Source: WJKQ01 sp043810515
Lineage (GTDB): Bacteria; Patescibacteriota; Gracilibacteria; UBA1369; LOWO2-01-FULL-3
NCBI GenBank assembly: GCA_043810515.1
Contig: JBDRNZ010000050.1
Span: forward strand, 1 to 10,702
DNA: 10,702 bases
Direction of reading: 5' to 3'
Part shown: positions 7,230-10,702 of the stretch, piece after piece
How positions within the stretch are numbered: the stretch's first letter is position 1
Layout of the letters: each line of letters begins with the position of its first letter
Program-made: the position numbers and the translations under genes
The notes under the pieces: generated by a model
Database searches by the model: none
What the model was told of the DNA's origin: nothing
What the model saw: only the letters and a program-made list of their open reading frames with translations

Positions 7230-8079
7230 GTCTTCTTTGACTATAAAGGACCTGCTAAAAAGTGGTGCCGATATCCTTGACCGTGAGGTTTTGCTTGCTT
7301 ATGTGCTCGGGGTTCCGAGGGAGCATCTTTTGGCGCATCCTAATGAGGAAATTCCCGAGGAACTGGCGGAGGTTTTTAGTGTGTATATAAACAGAGTGGA
7401 GGAAGGAGAGCCTGTGGCTTATATCACTTGCGAGAAGGAATTTTTTGGTTTGAATTTTTATGTTGATAACAGAGTTTTGATTCCGCGGCCGGAGACGGAG
7501 CAGCTGGTCGAGAGGGCGCTTGGTTATATGGGTGATCGCGCTAAGGCCGGAAGGAGGTTTAGAATCCTGGATGTTGGTACCGGTAGTGGGAATATTGCGG
7601 TTAGTATTGCCAGAAATTTTGGAGATGAAAGTTGTTTTATCGATAGGATCGACGCGGTGGATCGTGATAATGATGCTATTGATGTCGCGAAGATAAACGT
7701 TGGGCAGTATTCTCTGGAAGATAAAATCCATGTTTTTCAGAGCGATCTTCTGGAATTTGCCGAAGATGGTGAAGAATATGATGTAATTATTTCAAATTTG
7801 CCCTATATTGGAACGGTGAAGAATAGATTTGTTTCTGCCGCTACCGAAAAGTATGAACCGGGAGTTGCATTGTTTGGCGGAGAGGACGGACTGGAGTTGT
7901 ATAAAAAAATGTTTCAGCAGATTGTGGAAAAAGGAGTGAAATTTGGAATTTTGATTGGAGAATTTGGCTTTGCGCAGCGGGAAGACATGGAAGAGGTTTT
8001 GAATAAATATTTTGAACAGAAGTGGCGAATCGAGAAGGACCTTGCGGGAATTGACAGAATATTTATGGTAACAAACTGA
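7207..8079 (+). CDS. prmC: peptide chain release factor N5-glutamine methyltransferase
   Basis: PrmC transfers a methyl group from S-adenosylmethionine to the glutamine of the GGQ motif of release factors RF1/RF2, raising termination efficiency. About 10-95 forms the helical N-terminal release-factor-binding domain, and LIPRPETE (91-98) is a family signature. SAM motif I is ILDVGTGSGNIAV (120-132). The catalytic motif is NLPY (197-200) in IISNLPYIG, where the classic form is NPPY; Leu at the second position is an accepted variant of this methyltransferase class. The C-terminus KDLAGIDRIFMV (278-289) matches the usual DLAGxDR ending. The start is uncertain. GTG 7207 overlaps rpsU by 23 bases, while the in-frame TTG 7237, seven bases after the rpsU stop, would give a protein beginning (M)TIKDLLKSG, closer to how family members begin. 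Neither has a Shine-Dalgarno. prfA follows after two bases, so its substrate is encoded next door. Confidence 0.93.
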   Translation: MKKVNFIKSSLTIKDLLKSGADILDREVLLAYVLGVPREHLLAHPNEEIPEELAEVFSVYINRVEEGEPVAYITCEKEFFGLNFYVDNRVLIPRPETEQLVERALGYMGDRAKAGRRFRILDVGTGSGNIAVSIARNFGDESCFIDRIDAVDRDNDAIDVAKINVGQYSLEDKIHVFQSDLLEFAEDGEEYDVIISNLPYIGTVKNRFVSAATEKYEPGVALFGGEDGLELYKKMFQQIVEKGVKFGILIGEFGFAQREDMEEVLNKYFEQKWRIEKDLAGIDRIFMVTN

Positions 8080-8081
8080 TC

Positions 8082-9152
8082 ATGCTTGAAAAATTGGAAA
8101 AACTGGAAAAGGAATATCTCGATATTCAAAATAAGCTTTCAGACTCTGCCATCATCGCGGATAAAAATCAGTACAAGACTTTGTCCAGAAGGTATAAAGA
8201 GCTTGAGACTGCCTACGAACTTGCCGGTGCGTACAGAAAGGCCATTTTCGCAAAAAAGGAAGCCGAAGAAATTCTAAAAGAAGGTGGAGATGATGAACTT
8301 AAGACCATGGCAAAATCGCAGTTGACCGAGGCTGATGAAAAACTTAAAAAACTTGATGAAGATGCTCGTTGCGAGCTTCTCCCAAGAGATCCGGACGATT
8401 CTAAAGACTGTATAATTGAAATCCGTGCCGGAGCCGGTGGAGATGAGGCAGGTCTTTTTGCCGGAGAAATCGCGCGAATGTATCTGCGTTTCGCGGAGGA
8501 CAATCATCTGAAGACAGAGCTGATCAGCAAGAGCGAGAGCACATCTGGCGGGATAAAAGAAATGATTTTTGCCGTGCGGGGTAACGGGTCTTACGGAACC
8601 ATGAAATATGAGAGCGGCGTGCATCGCGTACAGCGTATTCCGGTAACTGAGAGCCAGGGGCGCGTGCATACGTCGACTGTGTCTGTTGCTGTCTTGCCGG
8701 AAGCCGAGGAAGTTGATATTGAAATCAAAGATTCCGATCTGGACTTTGAAGTTTTCAGATCAAGCGGTCCGGGCGGCCAGAGCGTCAATACTACCGATTC
8801 GGCTGTGCGTGTGACACATAAGCCGACGGGGCTTGTGGTGAGCTGTCAGGATGAAAAATCACAATTGAAAAATAAACATAAGGCTCTGCAGGTTTTGAGG
8901 GCGCGGCTTTACGCGATGGAGGAAGAGCGTTTGCGAAAAGAGCGTGGTGAGGAGCGTGCCAGCCAGATCGGCACCGGTGACCGTAGCGAAAAAATCCGTA
9001 CTTACAATTTCCCACAGGATCGTGTTACGGATCACCGCATTCATGAGAGCTGGAGCAACATTCCGGAAATCATGGATGGCAATATCGGCGATATCATAAA
9101 AAGCCTTCAGGAAGCCGATCAGGAAAAAATGCTGGAAAAGGTGGGGGAGTGA
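8082..9152 (+). CDS. prfA: peptide chain release factor 1
   Basis: RF1 recognises UAA and UAG stop codons in the ribosomal A site and triggers peptide release. The 356-residue length is normal. About 1-100 is helical, partly coiled coil. IEIRAGAGGDEA (112-123) opens the core. The codon-recognition tripeptide is PVT (187-189), the PxT form of RF1 as opposed to SPF in RF2. GGQ is at 231-233 within SSGPGGQSVNTTDSAVRVTH; Gln233 is the predicted PrmC target. The C-terminus RTYNFPQDRVTDHRI (306-320) is typical. The ATG lies two bases after the prmC stop with no Shine-Dalgarno, so translation is probably coupled. RF2 is not in the window, but TGA is used as a stop by three genes here, so the genome must encode RF2 or an equivalent. 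The stop codon directly abuts that of convergent nadB. Confidence 0.97.
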   Translation: MLEKLEKLEKEYLDIQNKLSDSAIIADKNQYKTLSRRYKELETAYELAGAYRKAIFAKKEAEEILKEGGDDELKTMAKSQLTEADEKLKKLDEDARCELLPRDPDDSKDCIIEIRAGAGGDEAGLFAGEIARMYLRFAEDNHLKTELISKSESTSGGIKEMIFAVRGNGSYGTMKYESGVHRVQRIPVTESQGRVHTSTVSVAVLPEAEEVDIEIKDSDLDFEVFRSSGPGGQSVNTTDSAVRVTHKPTGLVVSCQDEKSQLKNKHKALQVLRARLYAMEEERLRKERGEERASQIGTGDRSEKIRTYNFPQDRVTDHRIHESWSNIPEIMDGNIGDIIKSLQEADQEKMLEKVGE

Positions 9153-10622
9153 TCAGTTTACATAATGGCAGCCAAGTGTTTTTCGCCTTTTGTATGCGGA
9201 TTTTAAGATGAGGAGCGAGACCTGGGCCAGGTTGCGGGTTTCGGCGATATCTTTGTTTGTTGTTGGAATCTGCGAAAGTTCCTGGAGGATTTTTTTTAGT
9301 TTTGGAATGGCTTCTTTTTCTAATTTTTTGCGGTTTCGTATGATGCCGGCGTGGGTCCACATCAGATTCTGGATTTCGCGTCTTAAGGTTTTTGCGAGGG
9401 AGGTTTCTTTTGAATCCGGGCGGGAAAGGTTTGGCAGGTCGATTGTCAGGACTTTTAGTTTTTTCTGGGGTTTGAGTTTTTTGACGATCTGGTTGCTGAA
9501 AACGAGGGCTTCGAGCAGTGAATTTGAGGCGAGGCGGTTTGCTCCGTGAACTCCTGTGCAGGTTGTTTCTCCGAATGCGAAAAGGTTTTTTATGTTTGTC
9601 CGACCACTTAAGTCCGTGATGAGTCCTCCGCAAAGATAATGGGCCGCCGGAGTTATTGGGATTTTGTCTTTTTCCATGTCGATCCCGTAACTTTTCAGTT
9701 TTGCGTAGATTTTTGGGAATCTTTTCTTGAGAAAGTCACGGCTTTTGTGGCTTATGTCGAGGTAGACCGGACCGCTTTTCAATTCTTCAAAAATTTCTTT
9801 CGCGACAATGCTTCTCGGGGCGAGTTCTTTCAGCGGATGTCTGTCGGTCATGAATCTTTTTCCTTTGGAATTTATGAGTTTTGCGCCTTCGCCGCGGACG
9901 GTTTCCGAGATCAAAAATCTGGGTGATGTTTTTTTCGCGAGCGCCGATGGGTGAAACTGGATGAATTCGAGATCTTTTGTTTTACAGCCGGCTTTTACGG
10001 CCATCGCGATTCCGTCTCCTGTCGCGATTGCCGGATTTGTTGTGTTTGAGAAAATCTGGCCGAGGCCTCCGGTCGCGAGAATTGTCTGATCTGCGAAGAT
10101 GTTATCGATTTTATTTTTTCGGATGATCTGCGCGCCATAGCATGTTTTGCCTTTTGTGATGAGGTTTAGGGCGAACGCGTTTTCGAGAATTTCTATGTTC
10201 AGGTGTTCTTTGACTCTTTTTACGAGAATTTTTTCGATTTCCTGGCCGGTGTGGTCGCCGACGTATGCGATTCTTCTCATGTGGTGGCCGCCTTCGCGTG
10301 TAAGTTTCAATGCTCCTTTTTCTTTTTCAAATTCAACGCCGAGATCAATGAGTCGGAAGATCGCTTCTTTTGAATTTTCGACCATAAATCTGACTGCTTT
10401 TTTGTTGTTGTGATAATCTCCGGCTTCGAGCGTGTCTTTGATGTGTTTTTCAATATTGTCGGTTTTGTCGAGAACCGCGGCGATTCCTCCCTGAGCGTAG
10501 TTTGTATTGCTGTCGATGATTTTTTTCTTTGTTACCAGAATAACTTTGCCCTTTTTCGCGGCATGCAGGGCAAAATTAAGTCCTGAAATTCCGGATCCGA
10601 TGATGAGGAAGTTGGTGTGCAT
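9153..10622 (-). CDS. nadB: L-aspartate oxidase
   Basis: NadB is a cytoplasmic FAD enzyme that oxidises L-aspartate to iminoaspartate, which NadA condenses to quinolinate for NAD synthesis. The 489-residue protein has the FAD-binding start LIIGSGISG (6-14), NYAQGGIAAV (41-50), TREGGHHMRR (108-117), the substrate-site FHP (His224), SETVRGEGA (239-247), APRSIV (Arg270) and AAHYLCGG (His328). GETTCTGVHGANRLASNSLL (351-370) separates it from fumarate reductase and succinate dehydrogenase flavoproteins, which carry other residues here. His224, Arg270 and His328 correspond to E. coli His244, Arg290 and His351; E. coli Thr259 is Ser239. The family ends in a motif like ESRGxHYRxDYP, but this protein stops at GCHYVN, so the tail is clipped. 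It is the only minus-strand gene, with no nadA or nadC nearby. The start has no Shine-Dalgarno, and the predicted start site coincides with the ATG. Confidence 0.94.
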   Translation of the reverse strand: MHTNFLIIGSGISGLNFALHAAKKGKVILVTKKKIIDSNTNYAQGGIAAVLDKTDNIEKHIKDTLEAGDYHNNKKAVRFMVENSKEAIFRLIDLGVEFEKEKGALKLTREGGHHMRRIAYVGDHTGQEIEKILVKRVKEHLNIEILENAFALNLITKGKTCYGAQIIRKNKIDNIFADQTILATGGLGQIFSNTTNPAIATGDGIAMAVKAGCKTKDLEFIQFHPSALAKKTSPRFLISETVRGEGAKLINSKGKRFMTDRHPLKELAPRSIVAKEIFEELKSGPVYLDISHKSRDFLKKRFPKIYAKLKSYGIDMEKDKIPITPAAHYLCGGLITDLSGRTNIKNLFAFGETTCTGVHGANRLASNSLLEALVFSNQIVKKLKPQKKLKVLTIDLPNLSRPDSKETSLAKTLRREIQNLMWTHAGIIRNRKKLEKEAIPKLKKILQELSQIPTTNKDIAETRNLAQVSLLILKSAYKRRKTLGCHYVN

Positions 10623-10625
10623 GAA

Positions 10626-10638
10626 CTGATTGTATCAG
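10626..10638. repeat. small inverted repeat over the nadB -10 element
   Basis: CTGAT (10626-10630) and ATCAG (10634-10638) form a 5-3-5 inverted repeat, CTGATTGTATCAG. It contains the whole nadB -10 element (10629-10634) and abuts the 22-bp palindrome at 10639. The arms are short, so chance is possible, but the placement is suited to a regulatory protein. Confidence 0.5.
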
Positions 10639-10655
10639 AAAGTGTGACCGGTCAC
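10629..10655 (-). promoter_or_regulatory. nadB promoter, predicted leaderless
   Basis: On the minus strand TACAAT (10634 down to 10629) matches TATAAT at 5 of 6 positions and is preceded by TGA, giving an extended -10 (TGnTACAAT). A possible -35, GTGACC (10655 to 10650, 4 of 6), lies 15 bases upstream, which is short, so the extended -10 may do most of the work. Counting seven bases downstream places the start site at 10622, the A of the nadB ATG. That would make a leaderless mRNA, in line with the absence of a Shine-Dalgarno. Confidence 0.5.
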
Positions 10656-10660
10656 ACTTT
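10639..10660. promoter_or_regulatory. perfect 22-bp palindrome, candidate operator of nadB
   Basis: The left arm AAAGTGTGACC (10639-10649) is followed without a gap by its exact reverse complement (10650-10660). It covers the -35 and spacer of the predicted nadB promoter, where a bound repressor would block RNA polymerase. As RNA it could fold into a 9-bp stem with a CCGG loop, but neither side has a proper T-run, so a terminator is less likely. No regulator gene is in the window. The binding protein is unknown. Confidence 0.7.
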
Positions 10661-10702
10661 GCGTTTGTTGAGAAAATATTGTGAAATAGGTTAAAAGTTT
10701 GC

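Noticed and set aside
8077..9155. TGATCA at both ends of prfA (8077-8082 and 9150-9155) as flanking repeats of an inserted gene
   Set aside because: A six-base word is expected a few times in 10 kb by chance, and a third copy lies inside prfA at 8521-8526. The gene has normal context and composition.
254..9155. UGA-to-glycine recoding as in some CPR lineages
   Set aside because: TGA terminates prmC, prfA and nadB at the expected protein ends, and no clear gene has an in-frame TGA.
9190..9549. Plus-strand open frame antisense to nadB
   Set aside because: It lies wholly within nadB, which has unmistakable family motifs; the frame has Phe/Arg/Ser-rich composition typical of a shadow.
10639..10660. 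CRP-like site, since the palindrome contains TGTGA and TCACA half-sites
   Set aside because: The half-sites are 4 bases apart; CRP needs 6. The FNR spacing of 4 goes with TTGAT half-sites, not TGTGA. Symmetry is real but the family assignment is not supported.
10661..10702. Rightward promoter with TTGAGA at 10668-10673
   Set aside because: The -35 is good, but the only base run at 17-base spacing is TTAAAA, a 3 of 6 match, and the downstream gene is not visible.

Overview
The window looks like a chromosomal segment of a small-genome bacterium, most probably a member of the Patescibacteria (Candidate Phyla Radiation). This rests on overall character, not a phylogenetic marker search. The signs are a VirB4-type ATPase with a long low-complexity N-terminal extension beside a very large orphan membrane-anchored protein, a short lysine/arginine-rich bS21, near absence of Shine-Dalgarno sequences, and tight gene packing with 0-2 base junctions. 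TGA serves as a stop for prmC, prfA and nadB, so the standard code applies and the UGA=Gly code of some CPR lineages is not in use. No tRNA, rRNA, CRISPR array, transposase or integrase was found.

Layout. Bases 2-94 are probably the 3' end of an upstream plus-strand gene. Bases 95-253 form a leader with overlapping hairpins and a good extended -10 promoter (191-219). Then follow a VirB4-like secretion/conjugation ATPase (254-2599) and, 12 bases later, a 796-residue acidic protein with one N-terminal membrane segment (2612-5002). I recognise that protein only in parts: a FecR-like beta domain, a DUF5667-like helical segment, and two related C-terminal modules. A second promoter with the same TGGTAGAxT core (5010-5038) begins a housekeeping block: gyrB (5074-6987), rpsU for bS21 (7023-7229), prmC (7207-8079) and prfA (8082-9152). 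On the opposite strand nadB (10622-9153) converges on prfA with no base between the two stop codons. Upstream of nadB, a perfect 22-bp palindrome and a smaller inverted repeat cover its promoter, and that promoter predicts a leaderless mRNA.

How the genes fit together. The left pair probably belongs to a type IV secretion-like envelope machine: VirB4 would supply ATP-driven assembly or transport energy, and the big anchored protein is a candidate surface or structural partner. The middle block is translation and DNA topology. PrmC methylates the GGQ glutamine of the RF1 encoded directly after it, and bS21 binds the 30S platform near the anti-Shine-Dalgarno. rpsU is the only gene here with a strong Shine-Dalgarno sequence, which recalls bS21 autoregulation in Bacteroidota. 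NadB makes iminoaspartate, the first step of de novo NAD synthesis, but no nadA or nadC is in the window.

Base composition of the plus strand (G over C, T over A) appears to run through both plus- and minus-strand genes. This suggests plus is the leading strand and nadB is the only gene here on the lagging strand. Most of the window is ordinary. The parts that deserve a second look are the 796-residue protein, the rpsU Shine-Dalgarno exception and the nadB control region.
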